A DNA stretch of 64,000 nucleotides from Photorhabdus khanii NC19 (GTDB taxonomy: Bacteria > Pseudomonadota > Gammaproteobacteria > Enterobacterales > Enterobacteriaceae), in assembly GCF_000517265.1 (NCBI RefSeq), contig NZ_AYSJ01000002.1:1005701-1069700 (forward strand), read 5' to 3'. A program made the position numbers and the translations under genes. Positions 20,077 through 30,339 of this stretch are shown here, piece by piece. Numbering within the stretch: the stretch's first letter is position 1; each line of letters begins with the position of its first letter. The notes beneath the pieces were generated by a model. That model ran no database searches and was not told where the DNA came from. It saw only the letters and a program-made list of their open reading frames with translations.

Positions 20077-21285
20077 ATGTTAGAAAATATTCAGAGAAGT
20101 TGGTTTGATCACTATATGGTACCTTGTTTTTCTCCGGCTAAGTTCATACCTGTTCGGGCTAAAGGTTCGAGAGTATGGGATCAGGATGGCAAGGAATATA
20201 TTGATCTTGCTGGTGGAATTGCGGTGAATTCATTAGGGCACGCCCATCCGGAATTAAAAGATGAGTTAATTTCTCAGATTGAGAAAATATGGCATATAGG
20301 AAATGGTTACACCAATGAGCCCGTGCTGAAATTAGCAAAGAAACTCGTGGAAAATACTTTTGCTGATAAAGTGTTTTTCTGTAATTCAGGGGCAGAAGCT
20401 AACGAGGCGGCATTAAAATTAGCCAGAAAATATGCTGCTGATAAATATGGAAAAAATAAAAACGAGATTATCTCATTTAACGATTCTTTTCATGGCAGGA
20501 CATTATTTACTGTTACGGTAGGAGGGCAACCAAAATATTCACAAGATTATGCTCCTCTGCCTCAAGAAATTACTCATCTTCCTTATAACGATTTGTCTGC
20601 GATCAGAGAACGCATTTCTGAGCATACCTGTGCGGTTATTGTTGAGCCGATTATCGGTGAAGGTGGCGTTATTCCTGCTGATCCTGCATTTTTGAAGGGA
20701 TTGCGTACGTTATGTGATCGTTTTCAAGCGCTGCTCATTTTTGATGAAATTCAGACTGGAGTGGGCCGTACCGGATATCTTTATGCTTATCAGGAATATG
20801 GTGTCGAGCCTGATATTCTTACCAGTGCTAAAGGTCTCGGAGGGGGCTTCCCTATCGGTGCCATGTTGACAAAACAACCTATTGCAGAGGTTTTTCAACC
20901 GGGAACACACGGCACGACGTTTGGTGGTAATCCGCTGGCAGCAGCCGTTGCCAATAAGGTGCTTTCAATTGTTAATCAGACAGAGCTTCTCACCGGAGTT
21001 CAGCAGCGCCATGAATATTTCATGGATAAGTTATCGGAACTGAATCAGCGTTATCAATTATTTAGCTGTTTGCGGGGCAAAGGGCTACTTTTGGGCGCTG
21101 AATTGAATCAAGCCTGGCAGGGTAAGGCGAAGCAGTTAACCAATATAGCCGCAGAGGAAGGATTAATTGCCTTGATTGCCGGCCCGGATGTATTGCGCTT
21201 TGCGCCGGCATTAAACATCGAATTTGCTGATATTGATGAAGGTTTGGTTCGTCTTGAAAGCGCCATCATGCGGTTCATAGGTTAA
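20077..21285 (+). CDS. astC: Succinylornithine/acetylornithine aminotransferase AstC (class III PLP enzyme)
   Basis: The third enzyme of the arginine succinyltransferase (AST) pathway, which transfers the amino group of succinylornithine to 2-oxoglutarate. The 402-residue length is normal for the AstC/ArgD family. It shows the class III aminotransferase signature [13 protein letters not shown] and the PLP-binding lysine in SAKGLGGG (Lys252), plus [13 protein letters not shown]. It is the first gene of an astCADBE operon; astA starts 21 bp later. The operon context favours astC over the biosynthetic argD, although many family members have both activities. The ATG is supported by an AAGGGGA ribosome binding site. 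Confidence 0.93.
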   Translation: MLENIQRSWFDHYMVPCFSPAKFIPVRAKGSRVWDQDGKEYIDLAGGIAVNSLGHAHPELKDELISQIEKIWHIGNGYTNEPVLKLAKKLVENTFADKVFFCNSGAEANEAALKLARKYAADKYGKNKNEIISFNDSFHGRTLFTVTVGGQPKYSQDYAPLPQEITHLPYNDLSAIRERISEHTCAVIVEPIIGEGGVIPADPAFLKGLRTLCDRFQALLIFDEIQTGVGRTGYLYAYQEYGVEPDILTSAKGLGGGFPIGAMLTKQPIAEVFQPGTHGTTFGGNPLAAAVANKVLSIVNQTELLTGVQQRHEYFMDKLSELNQRYQLFSCLRGKGLLLGAELNQAWQGKAKQLTNIAAEEGLIALIAGPDVLRFAPALNIEFADIDEGLVRLESAIMRFIG

Positions 21286-21306
21286 TAGTAGGTTGAAGGT
21301 GACGTT

Positions 21307-22338
21307 ATGATGCTTTTCCGAACTGTCCGGCATAGTGACTTAAATGGTATTCAGTCCTTATCTGAACGCGCTGGTATAGGTCTGACATCTTTGCCAAATA
21401 ACCTGGAGCAATTACGTGCACGTATTTCACGTAGCGTAGATACTTTCGATGGAAAACTGACCAGGGCCCAGCAGGGATTCCTTTTTGTGCTGGAAGATAC
21501 CAGCGAGAATCGTGTCGTGGGAGTCAGCGCCATAGAAGCGGCAGTAGGACTGGAGGAGCCGTTTTATAATTTTCGTGTACAAAGAACCATTCGTTCGTCA
21601 CGTGAGTTGGGAATTTATAAGGTTATTGAAGCCTTATCTCTGGAACAAGATCAGACCGGTAACACCGAGTTATGTACCTTGTTCCTGGATCCGGAATATC
21701 AGAAAGGGAAAAACGGCACGTTTCTTTCTAAAGCCCGTTTTCTTTTTATTGCCGCATTCAGGGATCTTTTTTCGAAAATATTATTCGCTGAAATGCGCGG
21801 TGTGGCAGATGAGAAAGGCAATTCACCTTTTTGGAATGCACTGGGACAGCACTTTTTTGGTATTCCTTTCTCCCAGGCAGACTACTTAACCGGTATTGGA
21901 TCGAAAACCTTTATTGCCGAATTGATGCCCCTTCACCCTGTTTATATCTCCTTATTACCCTCGGAGGCACAGAGGGTGATAGGGCAGGTTCATGAGAAAA
22001 CGGTCCCGGCCCGCGCAATCCTCGAAAAAGAAGGTCTGGCCTATGAAGGCCATATCGATATTTTTGATGCAGGCGCTTTACTACAGGCCGAGATCGACCG
22101 GATACGCGCAGTAAAAGAGAGCCGGCTTGTTCCTGTCAGCCGGGTTAAGTCAGTTGCCAGAAACGATGGGGTACCCTGCATCATTGCTAATCAGCGCTTT
22201 AGTGACTTTCGTGCGCTGTTACTGAATGTTGCGTATGGCAGTGATGAGATTCTTTTAACATCAGCGGAAATGGACGCACTCCAAATCAATGACGGAAATC
22301 AGGTACGACTCGTCACTCTTTTTCCAAGGGAACACTAA
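21307..22338 (+). CDS. astA: Arginine N-succinyltransferase AstA
   Basis: Catalyses the first step of the AST pathway: arginine plus succinyl-CoA to N2-succinylarginine. It is collinear with E. coli AstA over the whole length (343 against 344 residues). Shared blocks include GLTSLP near the N-terminus, ELCTLFLDP, SKARFLFIAAFRD, AEMRGV, SPFWNALG, KTFIAELMP, VIGQVHEKT-PARA-LEKEG and IDIFDAG. Two adjacent ATGs (21307, 21310) are possible; GAAGGTG upstream fits either. It lies between astC and astD (3 bp gap). Confidence 0.95.
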   Translation: MMLFRTVRHSDLNGIQSLSERAGIGLTSLPNNLEQLRARISRSVDTFDGKLTRAQQGFLFVLEDTSENRVVGVSAIEAAVGLEEPFYNFRVQRTIRSSRELGIYKVIEALSLEQDQTGNTELCTLFLDPEYQKGKNGTFLSKARFLFIAAFRDLFSKILFAEMRGVADEKGNSPFWNALGQHFFGIPFSQADYLTGIGSKTFIAELMPLHPVYISLLPSEAQRVIGQVHEKTVPARAILEKEGLAYEGHIDIFDAGALLQAEIDRIRAVKESRLVPVSRVKSVARNDGVPCIIANQRFSDFRALLLNVAYGSDEILLTSAEMDALQINDGNQVRLVTLFPREH

Positions 22339-22341
22339 GAT

Positions 22342-23817
22342 ATGAATCATAAAGTACATTACATTGGGGGCAAGTGGGTTGAGGGGCAGGGTGAGTTGAT
22401 GACTAAATTTGCCCCAATAGATCAGAAAATGCTGTGGCAAGCTAACAGTGCTGATTCTTCTCAAGTGAAAGAAGCTTGTCAGTTTGCCCGTGAGGCGTTT
22501 TATTCGTGGTCACATCTGCCGGTTAGCGAGCGAATTAAGATTGTCCAGAAGTTTGCCGCTTTGCTAAATGACGAGAAAGAGCCTTTGGCGCATGTTATCA
22601 GTCAGGAAACCAGCAAGCCATTATGGGAAGCTCGTACTGAAATACAATCCATGATAGGTAAGGCGGCGATTTCTATCGAAGCATGGGAACAGCGCACCGG
22701 AGAGTCGGAAATCATTATGCCGGACGGCCGGGCCTTACTGCGCCACCGTCCTCATGGTGTGATGGCGGTTTTTGGTCCGTATAATTTTCCTGGTCACTTA
22801 CCGAATGGTCATATTATCCCTGCGCTTATTGCCGGTAATACGCTGGTGTTTAAACCGAGTGAACTGACACCGATGACCGCAGAAGAAACCATAAGACTAT
22901 GGGAAAAAGCCGGTTTGCCCGCCGGTGTGCTTAATCTGGTTCAAGGGGCGCGCAATACCGGCACGGCGCTGCTAGAGGACAAGCAGATTGATGGTGTGCT
23001 GTTTACCGGGAGCGCCAATACTGGCTTTCACTTTCACCGCCTGTTTGGCGGTCAGCCAGAGAAAATGCTCGCCCTTGAAATGGGAGGGAACAACGCACTG
23101 ATCGTAGATACTTGCGATGATATTGATGCAGCCGTTTACACTATTGTGCAGTCAGCATTTATCTCAGCCGGTCAGCGTTGCACTTGTGCCCGCAGATTAC
23201 TGGTAAAAAATGGCGCGCACGGGGATGCGGTGATTAAGCGTCTGGTGGAGGTGACTGAACAGATTGTTCCAGCGCATTGGGATGCACAACCCCAACCTTT
23301 TATGGGGGGCGTCATTTCTCTACAGGCGGTTCAGAATCTGTTGGAAGCGCAAGATCGGTTGCAAAAACTCGGTGGGATTTCGCTGGTTTTGTTGGAACAA
23401 CGCGATCCTCAATCAACGTTGCTGACACCTGGGATTATTGATGTTAGCCAGGTGGCTGATGTGCCTGATGAAGAGTATTTTGGCCCGCTACTCACGCTTA
23501 TGCGTTATGACACGTTTGATGAAGCGCTGGCAGTAGCGAATAACACCCGGTTCGGATTGGCTACGGGTTTGATTTCGCCGGATGCTTCGTTGTTCCAACG
23601 CTTGTCGGAAGATGCGAGAGCCGGAATTGTGAACTGGAATAAGCCATTGACAGGGGCTTCCAGTAAAGCGCCTTTTGGTGGCATTGGCGCTTCGGGAAAC
23701 TTCCGCCCCAGCGCTTATTATGCTGCTGATTACTGCGCCTGGCCTATGGCATCTTTGGTGACTGACAAACTCGCTTTACCTGAAACGCTCGCGCCGGGGA
23801 TCCATTTTCCTGATTAA
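22342..23817 (+). CDS. astD: Succinylglutamate semialdehyde dehydrogenase AstD
   Basis: NAD-dependent oxidation of N-succinylglutamate 5-semialdehyde to succinylglutamate, the fourth AST step. The 491 residues match the family (492 in E. coli). It has the aldehyde dehydrogenase hallmarks [31 protein letters not shown], the catalytic Glu in LEMGGNNAL and the catalytic Cys in [10 protein letters not shown]. It begins 3 bp after the astA stop, which suggests translational coupling, and astB follows 26 bp downstream. Confidence 0.95.
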   Translation: MNHKVHYIGGKWVEGQGELMTKFAPIDQKMLWQANSADSSQVKEACQFAREAFYSWSHLPVSERIKIVQKFAALLNDEKEPLAHVISQETSKPLWEARTEIQSMIGKAAISIEAWEQRTGESEIIMPDGRALLRHRPHGVMAVFGPYNFPGHLPNGHIIPALIAGNTLVFKPSELTPMTAEETIRLWEKAGLPAGVLNLVQGARNTGTALLEDKQIDGVLFTGSANTGFHFHRLFGGQPEKMLALEMGGNNALIVDTCDDIDAAVYTIVQSAFISAGQRCTCARRLLVKNGAHGDAVIKRLVEVTEQIVPAHWDAQPQPFMGGVISLQAVQNLLEAQDRLQKLGGISLVLLEQRDPQSTLLTPGIIDVSQVADVPDEEYFGPLLTLMRYDTFDEALAVANNTRFGLATGLISPDASLFQRLSEDARAGIVNWNKPLTGASSKAPFGGIGASGNFRPSAYYAADYCAWPMASLVTDKLALPETLAPGIHFPD

Positions 23818-23843
23818 CTTATACAATCTTTCCAGAGGTATTT

Positions 23844-25187
23844 ATGTCCGGTTTTGAAGCAAATTTTGATGGTTTGGTTGGCCTGACTCATCATTACGCA
23901 GGGCTTTCAGTCGGCAATAAAGCGTCTATACATAACCGGGACCGGGTGTCTAACCCACGTAAAGCTGCGCTGCAAGGGCTGATGAAAATGAAAGCGCTGG
24001 CTGATGCGGGGTTTGTTCAGGGGGTACTGCCACCACAACAACGTCCCAATATTCCAGCCTTACGTAATTTAGGTTTTACGGGCAGTGATGAGCAAATACT
24101 TGATAAAGCAGCTAAATATTCTCCAGTGTTATTATCAAAACTGAGTTCTGCTTCATCAATGTGGACAGCAAACGCGGCAACAGTGTCACCTTCGGCGGAT
24201 AGTGCTGACCAACGGGTACACTTCACCGTAGCAAATTTAAATAACAAACTGCACCGTTTGCTGGAAGTCGAAACGACGGCAGCCGCGTTAAAAGCCACTT
24301 TTGCTAATCAAAACCATTTTGTCCATCATCAGGCGCTTGTGCAGCATGAAAATTTCGGTGATGAAGGAGCGGCAAACCATAATCGCCTCGGTGGTGAATA
24401 TGATAGGCCCGGCGTACAGGTGTTTGTCTATGGCCGTAGCGCGTTTCGTGGCAGTCCGGTGCCCCAGCGCTATCCCGCACGACAAACACTGGAAGCAAGT
24501 GAAGCCATTGCACGGTTGCATCAGCTTAATCCGGCACAAACCGTTTTTGTGCAGCAAAACCCGGTCGCCATTGACAGCGGTGTTTTCCATAATGATGTGA
24601 TTGCGGTGAGCAACCGAAATGTTCTTTTTCATCATCAGCATGCTTATCTGGATCAGGATCAGGCTTTGACTGAAATTAAGCAGAAAATGGCGGTGTTGGG
24701 ACATGATTTTATCTCAATTGAAGTCTCTTCCGAGCAGGTCAGTATCAAAGATGCGGTCGCTTCTTATCTCTTTAATAGTCAATTACTGAGTAAAGCTGAT
24801 GGAAAAATGGTGATTGTTGTGCCGGAAGAGTGCCGCCAGAGTGCGATTGTCTGGGCCTATTTACAGTCACTGACTGCGCAAACGTCATCACCCATTAATG
24901 AAGTATGCGTTTTTGATCTGCGGGAAAGTATGCGTAATGGCGGCGGCCCGGCGTGTTTACGTCTGAGGGTTGTGCTGAATGACGCTGAATTTAGCGCGGT
25001 TAATCCTGCGACAATAATGAATACCCGGCTTTATGATCGCCTGACTCAATGGATAGAACAGCACTATCGTGATGAGTTATGTGCTGGCGAACTGGTTGAT
25101 CCCCAATTACTTCGTGAAGTTTATACCGCTCTGGATGAGCTTACGCAGATCCTGAATTTAGGGTCGATCTATGAATTTCAACGCTAA
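23844..25187 (+). CDS. astB: N-succinylarginine dihydrolase AstB
   Basis: Hydrolyses N2-succinylarginine to succinylornithine, releasing two ammonia and CO2 (second AST step). The length of 447 equals E. coli AstB. It starts with the family block [24 protein letters not shown] and has the catalytic Cys in [12 protein letters not shown] (Cys371 here). An AGAGGT ribosome binding site precedes the ATG. It is placed between astD and astE as in enterobacteria. Confidence 0.95.
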   Translation: MSGFEANFDGLVGLTHHYAGLSVGNKASIHNRDRVSNPRKAALQGLMKMKALADAGFVQGVLPPQQRPNIPALRNLGFTGSDEQILDKAAKYSPVLLSKLSSASSMWTANAATVSPSADSADQRVHFTVANLNNKLHRLLEVETTAAALKATFANQNHFVHHQALVQHENFGDEGAANHNRLGGEYDRPGVQVFVYGRSAFRGSPVPQRYPARQTLEASEAIARLHQLNPAQTVFVQQNPVAIDSGVFHNDVIAVSNRNVLFHHQHAYLDQDQALTEIKQKMAVLGHDFISIEVSSEQVSIKDAVASYLFNSQLLSKADGKMVIVVPEECRQSAIVWAYLQSLTAQTSSPINEVCVFDLRESMRNGGGPACLRLRVVLNDAEFSAVNPATIMNTRLYDRLTQWIEQHYRDELCAGELVDPQLLREVYTALDELTQILNLGSIYEFQR

Positions 25188-25199
25188 ATTGGAGCAGAT

Positions 25200-26192
25200 A
25201 TGGATCTGTTAACTTTATTGCTTGAAAAGAAACTTGCCAGCCACCTGACGTTTCCAGAAACAATTAATGCGAGTTGGCTGGCAGAAGGAGTATTGCAACT
25301 TATTCCCCATGTTCCCCATGAAGGAAAAAACCGGTCACTGGTGATTTCTGCCGGTATTCACGGTAATGAAACCGCGCCCATTGAAATACTGATTCAGTTA
25401 CTGGCACAGTTGGCAGATGGCACGTTACCGTTAAAAAATAACCTGTTGATTATCTTTGGTAACTTGCCGGCTATGCGGGAGAATCGACGTTATCTGCATA
25501 ACGATTTGAATCGCATGTTTGGTGGCCGTTATCTGGATTTTCCTCTGGGAAATGAGCGATCACGCGCGGCTGAACTTGAAAATATTGTCAGTTGCTTTTT
25601 TGCTGAACCTTCAGTGTCCTCTGCAAATATGCGCTGGCATATTGATCTGCATACCGCTATACGTGCTTCTCATCATGAACAATTTGCATTGTTACCTGCT
25701 CAAAGCCGTCCATTTTCTGCTGAATTTATGCAATGGTTGAATGACAGCGATATTGATGCGCTTGTTTATCATCGTTCAAAAGCAGGGACTTTCAGCCATT
25801 TTCTGCATGAAAAGTTTGGGGCGGATAGCTGTACGATGGAAATGGGTAAGGCGATGCCTTTTGGTAGAAATGATTTAACAAGGTTCCAAAAAATTACGGA
25901 TTCTCTTTATGGTTTAATCTCTTTATCACAAATAGCCGCACGAGTTAAACCTGAGCTGAAACATTACCAGGTAATGGATGCCATTATTAAGAGCGATGAA
26001 AGTTTCCAGCTTCATATTCCCGCAGATACCATGAACTTCACTGAATTGCCGGAGGGATTTGAAATCGCCAGCCAGCATGATCACCATTGGAAAATTAAAT
26101 TCCCGGCAAAATTTATTTTATTTCCTAATGCTGAGGTTGCTAATGGATTACGAGCGGGATTGTTACTTGCCTTAAATGAAAAAAATAATTAA
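25200..26192 (+). CDS. astE: Succinylglutamate desuccinylase AstE
   Basis: Last AST enzyme: releases succinate and glutamate from N-succinylglutamate. It is a zinc carboxypeptidase-like protein of the AstE/aspartoacylase family. Zinc-ligand motifs are visible as GIHGNETAPIE (near residue 53) and the HIDLHTA block (near 148). The RENRRYLHNDLNRMFGG segment is typical of the family. Its 330 residues compare with 322 in E. coli. It starts 12 bp after astB with GGAG upstream. Confidence 0.93.
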   Translation: MDLLTLLLEKKLASHLTFPETINASWLAEGVLQLIPHVPHEGKNRSLVISAGIHGNETAPIEILIQLLAQLADGTLPLKNNLLIIFGNLPAMRENRRYLHNDLNRMFGGRYLDFPLGNERSRAAELENIVSCFFAEPSVSSANMRWHIDLHTAIRASHHEQFALLPAQSRPFSAEFMQWLNDSDIDALVYHRSKAGTFSHFLHEKFGADSCTMEMGKAMPFGRNDLTRFQKITDSLYGLISLSQIAARVKPELKHYQVMDAIIKSDESFQLHIPADTMNFTELPEGFEIASQHDHHWKIKFPAKFILFPNAEVANGLRAGLLLALNEKNN

Positions 26193-26291
26193 ATAAAATA
26201 AACTCCATTTTCTTCCTGAAGCAGTGACAACTTCTTCTTCAGAAAGATTCAGCGGTCTGTTTCTTCGCTTTAATGACGGACGGGTATTATC

Positions 26292-27737
26292 ATGATACAA
26301 AATAATAAAAATCAACAAAACATTTCGGCAGAAAAATGCTCTGGTTCGCAAGAGCTTCATCGGGGATTGAGTGCACGCCATATTCAGTTAATTTCCATTG
26401 GCGGTGCTATTGGTACAGGCTTATTTATGGGGTCAGGAAAGACCATTGCCATATCCGGTACATCGATCATTATTACCTATGCCATTGTGGGTTTTTTTGT
26501 CTATATGGTGATGCGGGCGATGGGGGAATTACTTCTCACTAAACTGAATTATCGCTCTTTTGCTGATTTCGTATCTGATTATTTAGGGACGAAAGCGAGT
26601 TTTTTTCTCGGCTGGACTTACTGGATGAGTTGGATTGTATCCTGTATTGCTGATGTTGTGGTTTGTGGCGGATATATTCAATATTGGTTCCCTGGCGTCT
26701 CTCTTTGGGTACCTGCGTTTTTGACGCTGGGTTTACTTTGTACTTGCAATCTTCTTTCTGTGCGATTATTTGGCGAAGCTGAATTTTGGTTCGCCATTAT
26801 TAAGGTGATTGCTATTTTAGCGTTGATTATGGTGGGTATCGGTATGGTGATGATAGGTTGGCAATCACCGGATGGTATGACCGCATCTATTAATAATTTG
26901 ACTGATCCATCAGTATTTCTGCCGAATGGTATTTTTGGTTTTTTTGCCGGTTTCCAGATAGCGATTTTTTCTTTCACGGGTGTTGAACTGGTGGGGACCA
27001 TGACAGCGGAAACAAAAGATCCGGAAAAGATATTGCCGAAAGCGATCAAGAATATTCCGATAAGAATCATTATTTTCTATATTTTCTCCATGCTAAGCAT
27101 CATTGCGGTGACTTCCTGGGGAAGGATTTCATCTGAAACCAGTCCTTTTGTGACCTTATTTGCTCTGGCTGGTTTGCCTGCCGCCGCCGCTATTGTTAAC
27201 TTTGTTGCATTAACGTCGGCAATGTCCTCTGCTAACAGTGGGTTATACGCCTGTACGCGCATGCTTTATGGCTTATCAACGGAAAGAAATGCGCACCGGA
27301 AATTTAAAATTCTTTCCCGTAATACAGCGATTCCTGTACATAGCCTGATATTTTCCTGCTTCTGCATGATCATTGGCACATCACTTTTATTTATCATGCC
27401 GGATGTCATGAGATTATTTATTATTGTATCAACCGTTGCCTCTATTATGGTTATTTATAGCTGGTGTATGATATTGATTGCTTATTTAGCTTATCGTAAA
27501 CATCATCCTGATTTGCATAAGTGTTCAATATTTAAGATGCCTCTGGGGGTGCCAATGACCTGGATAACGCTGGTTTTTTTCGCTCTGACTGTCGTCGTTA
27601 TGGTTTTTGATCCGGATACATTGGTTGCGCTCTGTGGCACCCCTTTATGGTTTATTGCGTTAAGTATTTTGTGGCGCATGAAGAAGAAAAATGAGGCGCA
27701 GGAAGAACAATGTTCGAGGAGTCACCAGTTATTTTAA
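26292..27737 (+). CDS. Amino-acid permease of the CycA type (APC superfamily)
   Basis: An inner-membrane amino-acid:proton symporter of 481 residues with about 12 membrane segments. It aligns from end to end with E. coli CycA (D-alanine/D-serine/glycine permease): GGAIGTGLFMGSGKTI in TM1, VMRAMGELLL, FGEAEFWFAIIKV, FFAGFQIAIFSFTGVELVGT-AETKDPEK, SSANSGLYA-TRMLYGL, YRKHHPDLH-SIFKMPLG. It lies 99 bp after astE on the same strand and probably supplies or belongs to the AST unit, although no arginine-specific feature is visible. The substrate could be small neutral D/L amino acids, as for CycA, or another amino acid linked to catabolism. Confidence 0.85.
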   Translation: MIQNNKNQQNISAEKCSGSQELHRGLSARHIQLISIGGAIGTGLFMGSGKTIAISGTSIIITYAIVGFFVYMVMRAMGELLLTKLNYRSFADFVSDYLGTKASFFLGWTYWMSWIVSCIADVVVCGGYIQYWFPGVSLWVPAFLTLGLLCTCNLLSVRLFGEAEFWFAIIKVIAILALIMVGIGMVMIGWQSPDGMTASINNLTDPSVFLPNGIFGFFAGFQIAIFSFTGVELVGTMTAETKDPEKILPKAIKNIPIRIIIFYIFSMLSIIAVTSWGRISSETSPFVTLFALAGLPAAAAIVNFVALTSAMSSANSGLYACTRMLYGLSTERNAHRKFKILSRNTAIPVHSLIFSCFCMIIGTSLLFIMPDVMRLFIIVSTVASIMVIYSWCMILIAYLAYRKHHPDLHKCSIFKMPLGVPMTWITLVFFALTVVVMVFDPDTLVALCGTPLWFIALSILWRMKKKNEAQEEQCSRSHQLF

Positions 27738-28245
27738 AGTAAGATTGCATTTTCTATTGAAAGCTATTTTACAAAAGATATAAATAGTTATTGGACTTTA
27801 TTATCAAAATGGTTTTTTTATAAAAATAACTGTAGATCGAGTATTTAGATTATTATGGAATAAAAAAATAATGATTATTCTATTGTGTGTATAATATTAT
27901 GATAATTTGCGATGGTTGGTTTTGCATATTATTGAAATTATTCTTTTTTTATCTTATTGTTATCTTGTTTTTTAATATTTCAATAAGTTTTTTTTAACTT
28001 GGTCATTCTTGAATTTGTTTTTTCTGATTGTGTCATCTATCTTTATTTAAAGGTGGGTGATAATGAGAGAGGCTAACGAAATAATCTTATATTAATGGCA
28101 TAATAAGTTTTATAGTGGAATAGTGTTTTAAATTATTATGTGCTATTTAGCGCCATAGTATATTCTAACATTAATTTATTAATGATGACAATGAAGTTTA
28201 TCTTTTATTGGGTGTAAAAACTATTAATAACACAAGGATAACAAT
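27738..28245. other. AT-rich region upstream of the first secreted paralogue
   Basis: About 500 bp with no supported gene. Short stretches, for example the TTTATTTAA-type block near 28043 and the AT-rich leader just before the start codon, recur upstream of the two other paralogues (32400-32930 and 35290-35688). The repeated unit therefore appears to include its promoter region. Confidence 0.45.
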
Positions 28246-28875
28246 ATGAGTTTTAATAAAAAAGTTTTTCTTATTTCCCCTTTTTTACTCATTATGAGTA
28301 GTTTTAGTATGGCATGTAAAACAGATCCGGAAGTAGAAAAAGTCATAATCAAAAATAATCTGCAAGATACCAAAGTTATGTCTATGTATAAAAGTTGCAC
28401 GCTTACAGTCGATGTAAACACGCCGAATAAAATTACGCTAATAAATAAAAAAGCTTTAAATCTTGATAGTAATTCAGAAAAAGCAATGTATTGGTATAGA
28501 GGGATGGGTATAAATGAATATAAAGTATTTGATCATAATAAATATACAAAAGTTCCTTGCGTCACAGAAGAAAGTTTCTGTGGAATAGCCCCCGAATATA
28601 CCTATGCGAAAAGTTATCTGACAAATAAAAACCCAGGAGTTGTTATTGAGTTCAGTACGATAGAACCGGGGTGGTTATATAATGATTTTACAGTTAAAAA
28701 TAAGTGTCAAATTAAAGCTGAAGGTGGAGGAACATACGGGCTTGGTAAAACAGGAACATCGGCAAGTTGTGATGTGGAATATAAGAAACTTGGAATAGGA
28801 AATGTATTTAATAAGTGGTTGGAAAAACCAACAAAAATAGACGTTATAATTTCTTATGTGGTATTAGCAAAATAG
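28246..28875 (+). CDS. Small secreted cysteine-rich protein of unknown function, paralogue 1 of 3
   Basis: 209 residues with a clear Sec signal peptide (MSFNKKVFLISPFLL..SSFSMA, cleavage just before Cys24). It is not a convincing lipoprotein because the -3 residue is Ser. The mature part has six conserved cysteines in the family (ACK, SCT, PCV, FCG, KCQ, SCD), enough for three disulfides, so a periplasmic or exported location is likely. Blocks shared with the paralogues are KVMSMY, YWYRGM (Arg85), CGIAP-YTYA, VIEFST (135-138), WLYN-F and the glycine-rich AEGGGTYGLG (Glu159). The order Arg in YRG, then a F-S-T strand, then a late Glu resembles the R-S-E layout of ADP-ribosyltransferases, but this is speculative. 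I do not recognise a named family. Confidence 0.8.
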   Translation: MSFNKKVFLISPFLLIMSSFSMACKTDPEVEKVIIKNNLQDTKVMSMYKSCTLTVDVNTPNKITLINKKALNLDSNSEKAMYWYRGMGINEYKVFDHNKYTKVPCVTEESFCGIAPEYTYAKSYLTNKNPGVVIEFSTIEPGWLYNDFTVKNKCQIKAEGGGTYGLGKTGTSASCDVEYKKLGIGNVFNKWLEKPTKIDVIISYVVLAK

Positions 28876-28900
28876 GTTTTAAACGATATTCTCTAAATAT

Positions 28901-28932
28901 ATAGCACCGAATGTTGATAACTTCGGTGCTAT
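28901..28932 (+). terminator. Hairpin after secreted paralogue 1
   Basis: An 11-bp perfect stem (ATAGCACCGAA / TTCGGTGCTAT) with a 10-nt loop lies 26 bp after the stop codon. It has no T-run, so its efficiency is doubtful. The core AGCACCGAA / TTCGGTGCT recurs after paralogue 2 with a proper T-run, which identifies this as the same element. Confidence 0.6.
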
Positions 28933-29442
28933 GCCTGTGCAGCAGGTGATGTACAGTTACACAGAATTCTTGGTCGCCATTGACAGCTCAATCTTTCGCT
29001 AATGCAGAGATATTCAGTTTTTATCGTACTGGATGCTCTCTTTATTCCATTTCATGAATAAGTTCCTATATGTGTCAGTAAATTTTAATTAATTATTGTG
29101 ATTGTTCTATTTTGTTAATGTTAACTCTATAATTTATTTCTGGTCGATAACTGATGATTTACGATGGTGAATTACAAGTTAATTATAAATAACATTTTGT
29201 TTAATCTATATATTCAATATATAAATATATATATGCATTATTAATATTTTATTAAATTATTAATTAATTGCTAACTAAATATATTGAAATATATAATTAA
29301 TTACCCACAGAATAACTATTCTGAGGGAGGTGCTCATAGTGAGTGAAATTCAGAGATCCACCGGGGACGTTCGAGGGGTCATACTGTTTTCAACGCTATG
29401 GCACGGACTTTCGATTAACAATAACAACAATAGCGAGAGCAT
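28933..29442. other. AT-rich region, then a GC-rich cassette border with a possible leader frame
   Basis: From 28933 to about 29320 the DNA is very AT-rich without genes. At about 29325 the composition changes sharply. A strong ribosome binding site (GAGGGAGG, 29323-29330) precedes a GTG at 29339 that opens a 61-codon frame ending at 29524, overlapping the next gene's start in another frame. The frame has no recognised family. It may be a short leader peptide coupling translation to the cassette, a remnant of a former gene, or chance. Confidence 0.35.
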
Positions 29443-30327
29443 ATGCAACAAATCAGCATCTCACACAGCCACCGTCTGGTTCAATCCGAGGCAGAGTTAT
29501 TCGATCTTATTCTCACCGAAGTGACTAACACGCCGCATTCGGATCTCGTCATTATGGCAGGGCATTTCATGCTCTTCCTTGATGAAGCCCAAGGATGCCT
29601 CGTACCGGGGGTCATTGAAGAAAATACTTCGCCCATGCGAGAAAAAATTGAACGGCGCGTAGGAATCTTTCCTGGATACACCTGGGAACTTGGTGTTCGA
29701 ATCGCAGAGCAGCTTAATAACCAATTCAAAGCGATTAAATTTCTGCTGCTCATTAACGATTGGCAATATGTTTCACTCTCCAGTGGACCTGCATCCGAAC
29801 TAAGAAGTGTTTATTATGAGAAATTCTCCGCGCTGCCGGATTCGTATAGCTCCGTTTTGAAACGTAGCGGGCAATTCTCTGAGCAAAACATGCTCGCCAG
29901 CCGAAAGCATCCTCTTGTCTATCCGGAAACCTGGCTGAAATACCGGTTCCAGAAAAGCGCCGATAAGTTAGTAAAAGCGGGGCTGTTAAATCGTCGCGTT
30001 CTCGATAATGGCCCTGATGCCGGAACCGAAATTTCCCTTGTGGACGAAAATGGTAACTATAAGCCTCTTATTACTTGCGGTGTTACCGGATGTGCGGGAG
30101 AGATCACTGAGATGATCTCTGAGGTCTACAAGGCGCAACATCGTCTTCTGGTGATCTTTGCTCCCGGCGAATGCTTTCAACCTGTCAAAACAGGGGTAAG
30201 CACTGCGCTCTCCCTGTATGGGCTTTCGGGTATGAAGGTGATCGTTGCGGATCCCGGTGGAAGCGGAGAAATGCAGACACAGGAGATCTATTCGAAGCTT
30301 GTTAACGTTGCCGTCTTCACTTCCTGA
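29443..30327 (+). CDS. Protein of unknown function, first gene of the cysteine desulfurase/methyltransferase cassette
   Basis: 294 residues, no signal peptide or membrane segment, so probably cytoplasmic. I do not recognise the family. Visible features are a first half with alternating hydrophobic strands (SDLVIMAGHFMLFLDE, FKAIKFLLLINDWQYVSL), a cysteine pair in ITCGVTGCAGEITE (CX4C, near residue 210), and a third cysteine in IFAPGECFQP, followed by a strand-loop with glycines (IVADPGGSGEMQ). The alternating strands and helices suggest a Rossmann-like alpha/beta fold. With a cysteine desulfurase 12 bp downstream, these cysteines could carry or receive sulfur, but that is inference. The ATG at 29443 has a GAGAG 4 nt upstream. 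GC content and codon use are clearly higher than in the flanking island genes, which suggests transfer as a unit with the next two genes. Confidence 0.8.
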   Translation: MQQISISHSHRLVQSEAELFDLILTEVTNTPHSDLVIMAGHFMLFLDEAQGCLVPGVIEENTSPMREKIERRVGIFPGYTWELGVRIAEQLNNQFKAIKFLLLINDWQYVSLSSGPASELRSVYYEKFSALPDSYSSVLKRSGQFSEQNMLASRKHPLVYPETWLKYRFQKSADKLVKAGLLNRRVLDNGPDAGTEISLVDENGNYKPLITCGVTGCAGEITEMISEVYKAQHRLLVIFAPGECFQPVKTGVSTALSLYGLSGMKVIVADPGGSGEMQTQEIYSKLVNVAVFTS

Positions 30328-30339
30328 TGGGGAGTTATT

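Noticed and set aside
28246-28875. Lipoprotein call for the secreted paralogues
   Set aside because: The residues before the first cysteine (S-M-A-C) lack the Leu/Val/Ile at -3 of a normal lipobox. Ordinary signal peptidase cleavage is more likely.
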